From contig CABSKX010000060.1 of the NCBI GenBank assembly GCA_902478365.1, positions 1 through 12,868 on the forward strand: a stretch of DNA of 12,868 nt, read 5' to 3'. Shown piece by piece: positions 1 through 6,536 of this stretch (the first letter of the stretch is position 1; each line of letters starts with the position of its first letter). A program made the translations under genes and the position numbers. The DNA is from an uncultured Collinsella sp. GTDB lineage: Bacteria > Actinomycetota > Coriobacteriia > Coriobacteriales > Coriobacteriaceae. The notes under the pieces are model-generated. The model searched no databases and was not told the origin of the DNA. It saw only the letters and a list, made by a program, of their open reading frames with translations.

Positions 1-51
1 AGATCTACACTAGATCGCTCGTCGGCAGCGTCAGATGTGTATAAGAGACAG
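1..51 (+). other. Untrimmed Illumina Nextera i5 adapter (artefact)
   Basis: The first 51 bases match the Nextera i5-side library adapter in order. Bases 1-10 (AGATCTACAC) are the end of the P5 oligo, 11-18 (TAGATCGC) are an i5 index known as N501, 19-32 (TCGTCGGCAGCGTC) are the Read 1 linker, and 33-51 (AGATGTGTATAAGAGACAG) are the 19-bp Tn5 mosaic end. The frame of glyS runs up to base 52, so the adapter joins directly to genomic DNA at a tagmentation site. This is a sequencing and assembly artefact and should not be read as a transposon end. Confidence 0.98.
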
Positions 52-1604
52 TCGCTATAGAGCTCAAGCGCAAAGTCGATCAGCGACGTGGGGTCGATCG
101 GCAGACGGTCGCGCAAGATGTTGATGATGCCGATGGCGGCACGACGCAGCGCATACGGGTCGGAAGAGCCGGTCGGGGGCTCGCCGATGGCAAAGATGCC
201 GGCAATGGTATCGAGCTTGTCGGCGCAGGCCACGATGCAGCCAGCGGTGCCCTCGGGCAGCTCGTCGCCAGCAAAGCGGGGACGATAGTGATCGCGGATA
301 GCATGAGCGACCTCGTCGTTCTCCCCCATCGCGCTGGCGTAGTAACCGCCCATCACGCCCTGCTGGCTCGTGAACTCGACGACGGCGTTGGACACCAGGT
401 CGGCCTTGCACAGGTGAGCGGCGCGGCCGGCATCGGCGGCCAGGTGGGCACCCAGGTGAGCCTCGCGGGCAATAGCGAGCGCGAGCTGCTCAATACGCTC
501 GGATTTGGCGAGCACACTGCCGAGCTTCTCCTGGAAGGCGACCTTGGCCAGACGCTCACGGAACTCGTCGAGGGAGATCTTCAGATCCTCCTCGTAGAAG
601 AACTTGGCGTCGTCCAGGCGGGCGCGCACGACACGCTCGTTGCCGTCGATGACGCGCTCGGCATTCTCGGGCTTGCTGTTGGAGACGATCACGAACTCAC
701 GCGTCAGCTTGCCCTCGCCATCATAGATTGGGAAGTAGCGCTGGTTGGTGAGCATAGACTCGCAGATGATCTCGTGCGGGACCTTGAGGAACTCCTCATC
801 GAAGGTACCGACGAGCACCGTCGGCCACTCGCAGAGGTTGATGACCTCCTCGAAGACCTTCTTGGGCGTATCGACGTGGCAGCCGGGGCGCGCAGCCTCG
901 ACCTCGGCGATACCGGCAAGGATAGCCTCACGACGGCGCTCGGCAGAGAGCACGCCGGCGTCCTCGAGCACCTGCTCGTAGACAGCGGGGCTGGCGACCG
1001 TATGGTCACCGGGGCCAAGCACGCGATGACCGCGCGTGGTGTTGCCGCTCGTCACGTCGGCAAATGACACGGGCACGACGTCCTCGCCCAGAAGGCAGCA
1101 AATCCAGCGGACCGGACGCACGAACGTGGCGTGCTCGTGACCCCAGCGCTGAGAGCGGTAATTGGGCCACTGCAGGCCGGCGATGGTCTTCTCGCACAGG
1201 GCCGTCAGGATCGGGGTGGCCGGGGCGGAAGGGATGTTCTTCTCGGCAAAGACGTACTCACGGCCGTCGGTGTCCTCGCGACGGACCAGATCCTCGGCAG
1301 CCACACCGCACTTGCGGGCGAAGCCCTGGGCGGCCTTGGTGGCGTTACCGTCGGCATCGAAGGCGATGTTGGCCGCGGGGCCGCGCTTGACCTCGTGAAC
1401 CTCGTCGGTCGCGGTGGCGACGTCGGCAACGAGCGCAGCCAGGCGGCGCGGGCTCGAGATCACGCGGACCTCACCGTGGGCCAGACCGGCCTCGTCGAGA
1501 CCCTTGGCGATCATGGTGCCAAGCTGCTTGACGGCATTGTTCAGCGGTGCAGAGGGCATTTCCTCCGTACCGATCTCAAACAGGAAATCCTTAGCGTCTG
1601 CCAT
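52..1604 (-). CDS. glyS: Glycyl-tRNA synthetase beta subunit, 3'-truncated
   Basis: This is the beta subunit of the heterotetrameric (alpha2beta2) glycyl-tRNA synthetase, which recognises tRNA-Gly while GlyQ carries the catalytic site. The frame is open from ATG at 1604 to base 52, where it runs into adapter. About 517 codons are present against a family length near 690, so roughly the last 170 residues (C-terminal anticodon-binding part) are missing. Visible signatures are the N-terminal FLFEIGTEEMPS (residues 7-18), QGVMGGYYA near residue 411, HYRPRFAGDELPEG near 435 and DKLDTIAG near 460. The start lies 3 nt after the glyQ stop, with GAGGTGG (1613-1619) spaced 8 nt, so the two are cotranscribed and probably translated in step. 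The truncation comes from the contig end; nothing suggests a biological break. Confidence 0.96.
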
Positions 1605-1607
1605 GGC

Positions 1608-2519
1608 TTACGCCACCTCGCCTTCCTGATCGGCATTCTCGTTGATTCCGGCGACCTCGGCCATATAGGCCTCGCAGCACGCCTTGGCGACGGCGCGGAC
1701 GCGCAGGATGTAGTTGGCGCGCTCGACTGCGGACAGCGCACCGCGGGCATCGAGCAGGTTGAAGGCATGGCTGCACTTCATGACGCAGTCATACGCCGGC
1801 AGCGGCAGCTTGCGCTCCAGGCAGGAGTGGCACTCGGCCTCGTAGTCGTCAAACTTCTGACGCATCATCTCGACGTTGGCAACCTCAAAGTTGTAAGCGC
1901 TGAACTCGCGCTCGTTCTCCAGGAACACGTCGCCGTAGGTCATGGGCGTGCCGTCGGGCAGGTAGCTCCACACCAGGTCGTAGACCGAGTTGACGCCCTG
2001 GGCGTACATGGCGATACGCTCCAGGCCATAGGTGATCTCGACGGGCACGGGGTCGACCTCGATGCCGCCCACCTGCTGGAAGTACGTAAACTGCGTGACC
2101 TCCATGCCATTGAGCCAGACCTCCCAGCCAAGACCCCAGGCGCCGAGCGTCGGGCTCTCCCAGTCGTCCTCGACAAAGCGGACGTCATGGTCGTTGGGGT
2201 CCAGGCCAATGGCGGCCAGCGAACCCAGGTAGAGCTCCTGGGCGTTGACCGGCGAGGGCTTGATGAGCACCTGGAACTGATAGTAGTGCTGCATGCGGTT
2301 GGGGTTCTCGCCGTAGCGGCCGTCGGCGGGACGGCGGCAGGGCTGCGCATAGCAGGTGCGCCACTCGGCGGGACCGAGCGAGCGCAGCGTGGTCGCGGTA
2401 TGGAAGGTACCGGCACCGACCTCGGAGTCATAGGGCTGCATAATGACGCAGCCCTGCTCACCCCAGTACTGCTGGAGGCGCAGGATGATGTCTTGGAAGG
2501 AAAGCGATGAAGCGTTCAT
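1608..2519 (-). CDS. glyQ: Glycyl-tRNA synthetase alpha subunit
   Basis: This is the class II catalytic subunit that activates glycine with ATP and, together with GlyS, charges tRNA-Gly in the cytosol. At 303 aa it has the usual family length. The N-terminal block (residues 8-38) carries QYWGEQGCVIMQPYDSEVGA; motif 2 is YAQPCRRPADGRYGENPNR at 57-75; a family block with WGLGWEVWLNGMEVTQFTYF lies at 128-147; motif 3 is ITYGLERIAMY at 162-172. Start ATG 2519 matches the N-terminus of known GlyQ proteins. GAGGGG (2531-2536) lies 11 nt upstream, rather far, and AGAGG (2521-2525) only 1 nt upstream, so the ribosome site is not ideal. It follows lepB by 59 nt, too short a gap for a T-box leader. glyS follows after 3 nt. 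Two-subunit GlyRS is atypical for mainstream Actinobacteria, which use a single-chain enzyme. Confidence 0.98.
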   Translation of the reverse strand: MNASSLSFQDIILRLQQYWGEQGCVIMQPYDSEVGAGTFHTATTLRSLGPAEWRTCYAQPCRRPADGRYGENPNRMQHYYQFQVLIKPSPVNAQELYLGSLAAIGLDPNDHDVRFVEDDWESPTLGAWGLGWEVWLNGMEVTQFTYFQQVGGIEVDPVPVEITYGLERIAMYAQGVNSVYDLVWSYLPDGTPMTYGDVFLENEREFSAYNFEVANVEMMRQKFDDYEAECHSCLERKLPLPAYDCVMKCSHAFNLLDARGALSAVERANYILRVRAVAKACCEAYMAEVAGINENADQEGEVA

Positions 2520-2565
2520 GCCTCTAATATCCCCTCGTCGAAACGATTACACGGTTAGGTACTGT

Positions 2566-2571
2566 ACTATA
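2566..2571 (-). promoter_or_regulatory. Possible weak -10 element upstream of glyQ
   Basis: The minus strand reads TATAGT here, one mismatch from TATAAT, inside the 59-nt lepB-glyQ gap. It lies just downstream of an A5 run and overlaps the imperfect palindrome GTACAGTAC. No convincing -35 box sits 16-18 bp upstream (that stretch is the GC-rich end of lepB), so glyQS is probably carried mainly by readthrough from the rpsP operon. The rest of the gap shows no terminator. Confidence 0.25.
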
Positions 2572-2578
2572 GCGGTTT

Positions 2579-3142
2579 TTAGCCGATAGCGCCGATACGG
2601 TTGAGCGGCCAGTAGCGCACAAGCGCCACGGCGATCAATTCGGAGCGGTCGACCGGGCCAAAGTAGCGGGAGTCAGCAGAGTTCTCGCGGTTGTCGCCCA
2701 TCACCCACACACAGTCGTCAGGGACGGTGTAGGGATAGCTCACCTGGGCAGCAGGCGCCTGGACGGAAAGCGGCCAGCTCATGCCGGTCGTATAGTCCTC
2801 ATCGAGCGCCTGGCCGTCGACGACGACCTTGCCGTCCTGCAGGTCGACCGTCTGGCCGGCCGTAGCAATAACGCGCTTTACCAGCACGTCATGCTCGGAG
2901 GTGGCATCGGGGTTGTGGAACACCACGATATCGCCTTGCTTGACGGGCTGTCCGAGTTCGAGCGTCACCTTCTGCGCCAGAATCTGGTCTCCGATCTCGA
3001 TCGTGGACTCCATGGAACCGGTAGGCACCACAAAGGGTTCGACCACAAACGAGCGAATCAAAAAGGTGGCGACCAGCGCGATTGCGACAACCACGACCCA
3101 CTCAAACGCACCCTTTAGCACGGAATGCTGCGATGGAACCAT
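2579..3142 (-). CDS. lepB: Signal peptidase I
   Basis: This membrane serine protease cleaves signal peptides from exported preproteins on the outer face of the cytoplasmic membrane. With the ATG at 3142 it is 187 aa. One N-terminal membrane segment (about residues 15-32) precedes the catalytic serine block VPTGSMEST (Ser43). The general-base lysine lies in LVKRVIATAG (Lys89), followed by the box E motif MGDNRENSADSRYFGPV. This is the short Gram-positive (SipS-like) form with a single membrane anchor. An upstream GTG at 3148 would overlap the trmD stop, but GAGGAG (3148-3153) is ideally spaced (5 nt) for the ATG and overlaps the GTG, so I prefer the ATG. It is cotranscribed with trmD. In Firmicutes lepB often follows rplS in this neighbourhood; here rplS is missing and lepB abuts trmD. 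Confidence 0.95.
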   Translation of the reverse strand: MVPSQHSVLKGAFEWVVVVAIALVATFLIRSFVVEPFVVPTGSMESTIEIGDQILAQKVTLELGQPVKQGDIVVFHNPDATSEHDVLVKRVIATAGQTVDLQDGKVVVDGQALDEDYTTGMSWPLSVQAPAAQVSYPYTVPDDCVWVMGDNRENSADSRYFGPVDRSELIAVALVRYWPLNRIGAIG

Positions 3143-3144
3143 TC

Positions 3145-3903
3145 TCACTCCTCGCTCTGCGAAAACGAAGCGTCCAGGATCTCCTGCGCGTACGCGCGCT
3201 CATTGGGCGTAAGACGTGCCGTCTCGATAAGATCGGGACGCCAACGACAGGTACGCTCGATGGCATTCTTGCGGCGCCAGGCATCGACCTTGGCATGATC
3301 GCCGCTCACGAGCACCGGCGGCACGCCCTCGCCGTTAAACTCGGCGGGGCGGGTGTACTGCGCGTACTCGAGCAGGCCACCGTCCTCAGCGGTCGAGAAG
3401 GACTCGTCCACGTTGCTCATCTCGTCGCCCAAGGCTCCGGGAATGAGCCGTACGACGGCATCGGCTACGACCATAGCGGGCAGCTCGCCGCCCGTGAGCA
3501 CGTAGTCGCCGATCGATAGGCGCTCATCGGCATACGCATATGCGCGCTCGTCGACGCCCTCGTAACGGCTGCACACAAACAGCAGGCGCTCGCTTTTGAG
3601 CAGGCGCTCGGCCACATGCTGCGTAAAGGGCTCGCCGCAGGGGGTGAAGAACACCACGGTGGGCTTGGGACCCTCGGAGCTAATAGCCTCGATTGCCTCA
3701 GCAATAGGCTCGACCTTCATGAGCATGCCCTGCCCGCCGCCATACGGCTCGTCATCGACGGTACGATGGCGGTCGTGCGTCCAGTCGCGCAGGTTATACG
3801 CCTTAAAATTAAAAAGGCCGGCCTTGCGGGCGCGGCCCAAAATCGACGTGGACATGACGGGCTCAAACATCTCGGGAAAGACCGAAAGGGTCTCAATCAG
3901 CAT
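3145..3903 (-). CDS. trmD: tRNA (guanine-N1-)-methyltransferase
   Basis: This enzyme methylates N1 of G37 in tRNAs read by CNN codons, using S-adenosylmethionine, which prevents +1 frameshifting. The protein is 252 aa, the normal length, and SPOUT-type knotted. Visible signatures are VDDEPYGGGQGMLMK (49-63), CSRYEGVDER (111-120), SIGDYVLTGGELPAM (130-144), the conserved Arg152 of VRLIPG, YTRPAEFNG and VLVSGDHAKVDAWRR. A point to check: aligning R152 with E. coli Arg154 puts Glu167 (in NVDESF) at the position of E. coli catalytic Asp169 (EDSF), with Asp166 just before it. An insertion before GLLEY resembles mycobacterial TrmD. Start ATG 3903 has GGGAGGA 5 nt upstream, and rimM ends 10 nt before it. 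The stop overlaps the lepB ribosome-binding region. Confidence 0.97.
   Translation of the reverse strand: MLIETLSVFPEMFEPVMSTSILGRARKAGLFNFKAYNLRDWTHDRHRTVDDEPYGGGQGMLMKVEPIAEAIEAISSEGPKPTVVFFTPCGEPFTQHVAERLLKSERLLFVCSRYEGVDERAYAYADERLSIGDYVLTGGELPAMVVADAVVRLIPGALGDEMSNVDESFSTAEDGGLLEYAQYTRPAEFNGEGVPPVLVSGDHAKVDAWRRKNAIERTCRWRPDLIETARLTPNERAYAQEILDASFSQSEE
3148..3153 (-). promoter_or_regulatory. Shine-Dalgarno site deciding the lepB start
   Basis: GAGGAG on the minus strand ends 5 nt before ATG 3142 and overlaps the alternative GTG at 3148, favouring the ATG. It lies within the last codons of trmD, so translation of the two genes is probably coupled. Confidence 0.75.
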
Positions 3904-3913
3904 GCTGTCCTCC

Positions 3914-4435
3914 CTAATTGTCCATATCGATCAAGCCGTCCATAGCGTGGACGGAAATTGTTCCTGTGTCGGGAAGATCGAGCACAACCTGCTCGATCAC
4001 GGGAATCAGCACCTCGCCGTACCGATCGCCCTCGACAACCCAAACATCGTTGGCGGGCGTCGACATGATCTCGACAATCGTGCCGAGCGAACCAAAGCGC
4101 TCGTCGACCACCTCGCGACCCATGAGGTCGGTATAGGCGGCGTCGAGCGAATCGAGCTCAAAGTCGTCACGATTTGCCAGCACGTAGCATCCGGTGATGC
4201 CCTCGGCGGCCGTCAAGTCGTCTATGCCCTCAAACGAGACCAGATCGCCATCGCCCGTATCGGTGACGGATACGACCGTGCAAAAACGGTCGCGCTTGAG
4301 CGCCGGCGGCGTCAAGGCGACACGCATACCCGGCTCCAATACAGAAGGAAGCCCCCGCAGCGGCTGCGCGAGGACCTCCCCCTTCCTTCCGTGCGGCTTG
4401 ACCACACGGGCGATGTTTTTGTACTGGGACCTCAA
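3914..4435 (-). CDS. rimM: 16S rRNA processing / ribosome maturation factor RimM
   Basis: RimM binds ribosomal protein S19 and helps mature the 30S head and process 16S rRNA. At 173 aa it has the usual length. The N-terminal RimM domain begins NIARVVKPHGRKGEV (7-21), and a PRC-barrel domain follows from about residue 100 (DLMGREVVDERFGSLGTIVEI, then YGEVLIPVIEQVVLDLP). The only start giving a family-like N-terminus is TTG at 4435. It has only a poor AGGA 2 nt upstream and sits in the loop of a small GC-rich hairpin (4427-4440). khpA ends 4 nt upstream, so RimM translation may depend on ribosomes arriving from khpA. It is the third gene of the rpsP operon. Confidence 0.95.
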   Translation of the reverse strand: MRSQYKNIARVVKPHGRKGEVLAQPLRGLPSVLEPGMRVALTPPALKRDRFCTVVSVTDTGDGDLVSFEGIDDLTAAEGITGCYVLANRDDFELDSLDAAYTDLMGREVVDERFGSLGTIVEIMSTPANDVWVVEGDRYGEVLIPVIEQVVLDLPDTGTISVHAMDGLIDMDN

Positions 4436-4440
4436 GGTCC
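4427..4440 (-). promoter_or_regulatory. Hairpin holding the rimM start codon in its loop
   Basis: The minus-strand RNA would read GGACC-UUGA-GGUCC: a perfect 5-bp, GC-rich stem with a 4-nt loop. The loop contains the rimM UUG start codon (4433-4435), and the only nearby Shine-Dalgarno-like AGGA is in the stem. The hairpin begins within the khpA stop codon (TAG, 4440-4442). It could hold down independent initiation and couple rimM to khpA. The pairing is plain in the sequence; the function is inferred. Confidence 0.5.
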
Positions 4441-4724
4441 TAGCCCAGAACCTCTACCTCGACAGCAGTGTCGAGGCGAGCGGCCAGTGCACGGGCGAGC
4501 GTGCGAATGGCCTTGATGGTACGGCCACGACGGCCGATGACCTTAGCGACGTCATCCTCGGCAACCGAAACCTCAATCGTAGAGGCGTCGTCACCATCAA
4601 TGACCTCGAGGCTCACGGAATCCGGGTCGTCGACGATCTGAACAACGAGATATTCGACGAGATCGGCGATGCGATCTGAGAGCATTGCCTCACCCTCGAG
4701 CTGTGCAGCGTCAACCTCAGGCAC
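4440..4724 (-). CDS. khpA: KH-domain RNA-binding protein KhpA
   Basis: This small RNA-binding protein of the KhpA (YlqC) family in Gram-positive bacteria often acts with KhpB/Jag in post-transcriptional control and cell-wall growth. The single KH domain spans most of the protein, with the RNA-binding loop GRRG (64-67) inside AKVIGRRGRTIKAIRTLARAL. Two starts are possible. GTG 4724 gives 94 aa and has GAGGAG 6 nt upstream, overlapping the end of rpsP. ATG 4685 gives 81 aa, closer to the usual 75-80 aa, and also has purine-rich GAGGG upstream. I list the longer form because its ribosome site is better. The rpsP-khpA-rimM-trmD order is a common arrangement, so the assignment is firm even though no enzymatic motif is expected. 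Confidence 0.9.
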   Translation of the reverse strand: MPEVDAAQLEGEAMLSDRIADLVEYLVVQIVDDPDSVSLEVIDGDDASTIEVSVAEDDVAKVIGRRGRTIKAIRTLARALAARLDTAVEVEVLG

Positions 4725-4727
4725 GAT

Positions 4728-5069
4728 TTACTCCTCGGCGCCCTCAGCGGCCTCAGCGGCAGCCTTAGCGGCCTCGGCCTCTTTGGCGAGCTGCTTCTTG
4801 GACTTCTTGACGACGGTCTCGGTCTTCTCGCCCTCGTTGGCGGCCTTGACCAGAGCGGCGACGGCGTCGGTGAGCTGAGCGCCCTTGGACTGCCAGTCGG
4901 CGATCTTCTCGAGGTCGAGGTTGATGGTCTTGGGGGCGGTCATCGGGTTGTAGCGGCCAACCTCCTCGATGATACGACCGTCACGCGGGGCGCGGGAATC
5001 GGCGACGACGACACGGTAGTACGGACGCTTCTTAGCGCCGTGACGAGCAAGGCGAATCTTGACTGCCAA
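4728..5069 (-). CDS. rpsP: 30S ribosomal protein S16
   Basis: S16 is a small-subunit protein important for early 30S assembly. The core begins AVKIRLARHGAKKRPYYRVV and includes DSRAPRDGRIIEEVGRYNP, typical of the family. The start is TTG 5069, which gives the canonical MAVKIRL N-terminus and has GGAGGAG (5076-5082) at a 6-nt spacing; a TTG further upstream at 5105 would add a non-conserved 12-residue leader and has no such site. The product is 113 aa, longer than the roughly 80-90 aa of many S16 proteins, owing to a charged tail from about residue 79 rich in Lys, then Ala and Glu. It is the first gene of the operon, with a promoter about 60 nt upstream. Confidence 0.97.
   Translation of the reverse strand: MAVKIRLARHGAKKRPYYRVVVADSRAPRDGRIIEEVGRYNPMTAPKTINLDLEKIADWQSKGAQLTDAVAALVKAANEGEKTETVVKKSKKQLAKEAEAAKAAAEAAEGAEE
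4731..4736 (-). promoter_or_regulatory. Shine-Dalgarno site for the khpA GTG start
   Basis: GAGGAG on the minus strand lies in the last sense codons of rpsP, 6 nt before GTG 4724. It supports the 94-aa form of KhpA and coupling to rpsP translation. Confidence 0.6.
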
Positions 5070-5075
5070 AGGAAA

Positions 5076-5082
5076 CTCCTCC
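5076..5082 (-). promoter_or_regulatory. Strong Shine-Dalgarno fixing the rpsP TTG start
   Basis: GGAGGAG on the minus strand lies 6 nt before TTG 5069. It is a near-perfect anti-16S match and places the S16 start at the conserved MAVKIRL. Confidence 0.85.
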
Positions 5083-5125
5083 AACCAAGCAGCTTTAGGC
5101 TGCAACTACAAACAAACAGTTGAAC

Positions 5126-5154
5126 ATAATACGCCATCGACGCGGGCAGGTGAA
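5126..5154 (-). promoter_or_regulatory. Promoter of the rpsP-glyS operon
   Basis: On the minus strand, -35 TTCACC (5149-5154, 4/6) and -10 TATTAT (5126-5131, 5/6) are separated by 17 bp. Transcription would start near 5119, giving a leader of about 50 nt before the rpsP TTG. The leader shows no obvious structured ribosomal-protein operator. Confidence 0.6.
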
Positions 5155-5198
5155 GTCCGTGAGACCAACTTCTTCGGTGTAGTCGAGGGCAAATCCAT

Positions 5199-5226
5199 AT
5201 CTTAGACAAGAATTCGCGATTTGCAA
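5199..5226 (-). promoter_or_regulatory. Possible second, upstream rpsP promoter
   Basis: On the minus strand, TTGCAA (5221-5226) and TAAGAT (5199-5204) are separated by 16 bp, each matching 4/6 of the sigma-70 consensus. This is weaker than the proximal promoter and may be chance. It lies in the 201-bp divergent region between rpsP and dinB, which otherwise holds only the promoters and no gene I can support. Confidence 0.3.
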
Positions 5227-5258
5227 GCACATCCACGCACCCCACATGAGCTGCGCGG

Positions 5259-5264
5259 TATACT
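5259..5264 (+). promoter_or_regulatory. dinB -10 element (leaderless arrangement)
   Basis: TATACT (5/6 to consensus) ends 6 nt before the dinB ATG. A start site about 7 nt downstream of the -10 would fall on the A of the ATG (5271), so the mRNA would have no leader. No Shine-Dalgarno is present between 5250 and 5270. The -35 region (around 5236-5241, CGCACC) is poor, which suggests a weak or activator-dependent promoter. Confidence 0.5.
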
Positions 5265-5270
5265 CATGAC

Positions 5271-6524
5271 ATGGAAAGACGCGAACATACATACGGTTAC
5301 GAGGATGCTGCGGGCGTCACGCCGCCGCCCTGGACGGGTCCGGCGGTGGGCCTGATGGACCTTGATGCATTTTTTGCGAGCGTGGAGATGCTCGATCATC
5401 CCGAATGGCGCGGAAAGCCGCTCATCGTGGGTGGAGACGCCGAGTCACGCGGCGTCGTGTCCACATGTTCGTACGAGGCACGTCGCTTTGGCGTGCATTC
5501 TGCCATGGCCTCGGCCGAGGCGCGGCGCCTGTGCCCGCAGGCCATTTGGACGCACGGACACTTCGATCGCTACCGTGAGGTGAGCGCGCAGGTCATGGCG
5601 ATCCTTGCCGATGAGACACCGCGCGTGGAGCGCGTATCCATCGACGAGGCCTTTATCGATATCACACCGGGTCGTTTTGCGCCCGAGGACCCACTGCTGG
5701 TAGCGCGGCGTATAAGCGACCGCGTTGCGGCGCTAGGGGTGACGTGCTCCATCGGCGTTGGGTGCAACAAGACCGTGGCCAAAATCGCAAGTGAGCGCGA
5801 CAAGCCGTTTGGCCTGACCATTGTGCGACCCGGTACGGAACAGCGGTTTTTGGCTGCGCTGCCTGTGTCCGCCATGAGCGGAATCGGGCGTTCGGCCGAG
5901 GAGCGACTGCGTCGCATGCGCATCTATACGCTCGGCGAACTTTCACGCGCGCCAGAGTCCACCCTGGCTGCAATCTTTGGCGTGAATGGCGAGCGCATGC
6001 GTCAACGCGCTTTGGGGCTCGAAGTATCCGAGGTCACCAGCCTGGATGACGAACGTGAAGTTAAATCGGTGAGCAATGAGCGCACCTTTGCGAAGGATTT
6101 GACTGAGCGTGGGGATATCGAGGCGGCGATTGCGCTGCTGGGCGAGTCGGTTGGGCGCCGCCTACGTCGTCAAGGGCTGACGGGTGCCACGGTAACGCTC
6201 AAGCTTAAGTATTCGTATGGCAGCGGACGCACGGCACAGCGCCGCTTGCCCCACCCCACCGACGACGAGAATATCTTTGTGGCCGTAGCGCTCGAGCTGC
6301 TCGACAATATCTGGCAAGAAGGCATGCACGTGCGTCTGGCGGGTATCGGCATGAGCGACTTCAACCACCAAGGCGGTATCCAAACTGACCTGTTCTGCGA
6401 GATTGATGACCGCGGAGCACAATCCAGCGACCGCCGCGACCTCTCCGTCGCCATCGACGCCGTCCGAGACAAATTCGGCGACACCGCCCTATCCTTCGGC
6501 CGCCAATCCCGCTTCAACGATTAA
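5271..6524 (+). CDS. dinB: DNA polymerase IV (Y-family translesion polymerase)
   Basis: This is a low-fidelity polymerase that extends past lesions and mismatches, recruited by the sliding clamp. At 417 aa it is somewhat longer than E. coli Pol IV (351 aa). Catalytic acidic residues are Asp30 in MDLDAFFASVE and Asp125-Glu126 in SIDEAFID. Phe35 is the expected steric-gate residue that excludes ribonucleotides. The palm motif SIGVGCNKTVAKIASERDKP (160-179) and the following helix-hairpin-helix (ALPVSAMSGIG) are present, then the little-finger domain and QTDLF (371-375), a beta-clamp-binding motif. The N-terminus has about 20 extra residues, including TPPPWTGP, before the first strand. It has no Shine-Dalgarno. 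It is monocistronic, divergent from rpsP and convergent with rsfS. No full LexA box is seen. Confidence 0.97.
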   Translation: MERREHTYGYEDAAGVTPPPWTGPAVGLMDLDAFFASVEMLDHPEWRGKPLIVGGDAESRGVVSTCSYEARRFGVHSAMASAEARRLCPQAIWTHGHFDRYREVSAQVMAILADETPRVERVSIDEAFIDITPGRFAPEDPLLVARRISDRVAALGVTCSIGVGCNKTVAKIASERDKPFGLTIVRPGTEQRFLAALPVSAMSGIGRSAEERLRRMRIYTLGELSRAPESTLAAIFGVNGERMRQRALGLEVSEVTSLDDEREVKSVSNERTFAKDLTERGDIEAAIALLGESVGRRLRRQGLTGATVTLKLKYSYGSGRTAQRRLPHPTDDENIFVAVALELLDNIWQEGMHVRLAGIGMSDFNHQGGIQTDLFCEIDDRGAQSSDRRDLSVAIDAVRDKFGDTALSFGRQSRFND

Positions 6525-6536
6525 CCGCCTTTGGGC

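Noticed and set aside
33..51. Tn5 mosaic end as a sign of a transposon
   Set aside because: It is flanked by the P5 remnant, index and linker of a sequencing library, there is no transposase, and it appears only at the contig tip.
1131..2510. Plus-strand open frame of 459 codons opposite glyQ/glyS
   Set aside because: Antisense shadow of conserved synthetase genes, with repetitive low-information sequence and no family resemblance.
3143..3148. GTG 3148 as the lepB start
   Set aside because: The Shine-Dalgarno GAGGAG overlaps this GTG and is ideally spaced for ATG 3142 instead.
5095..5292. Small minus-strand frames in the rpsP-dinB gap
   Set aside because: They overlap the rpsP promoter and leader, have no conserved residues, and are inconsistent with a ribosome site; the gap is better explained as a divergent promoter region.
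5282..5295. LexA-like box CGAACATACATACG at the dinB start
   Set aside because: Only one half-site (CGAAC) matches the Gram-positive SOS box; the second half is wrong at key positions and the site lies inside the coding region. I cannot support SOS control from it.
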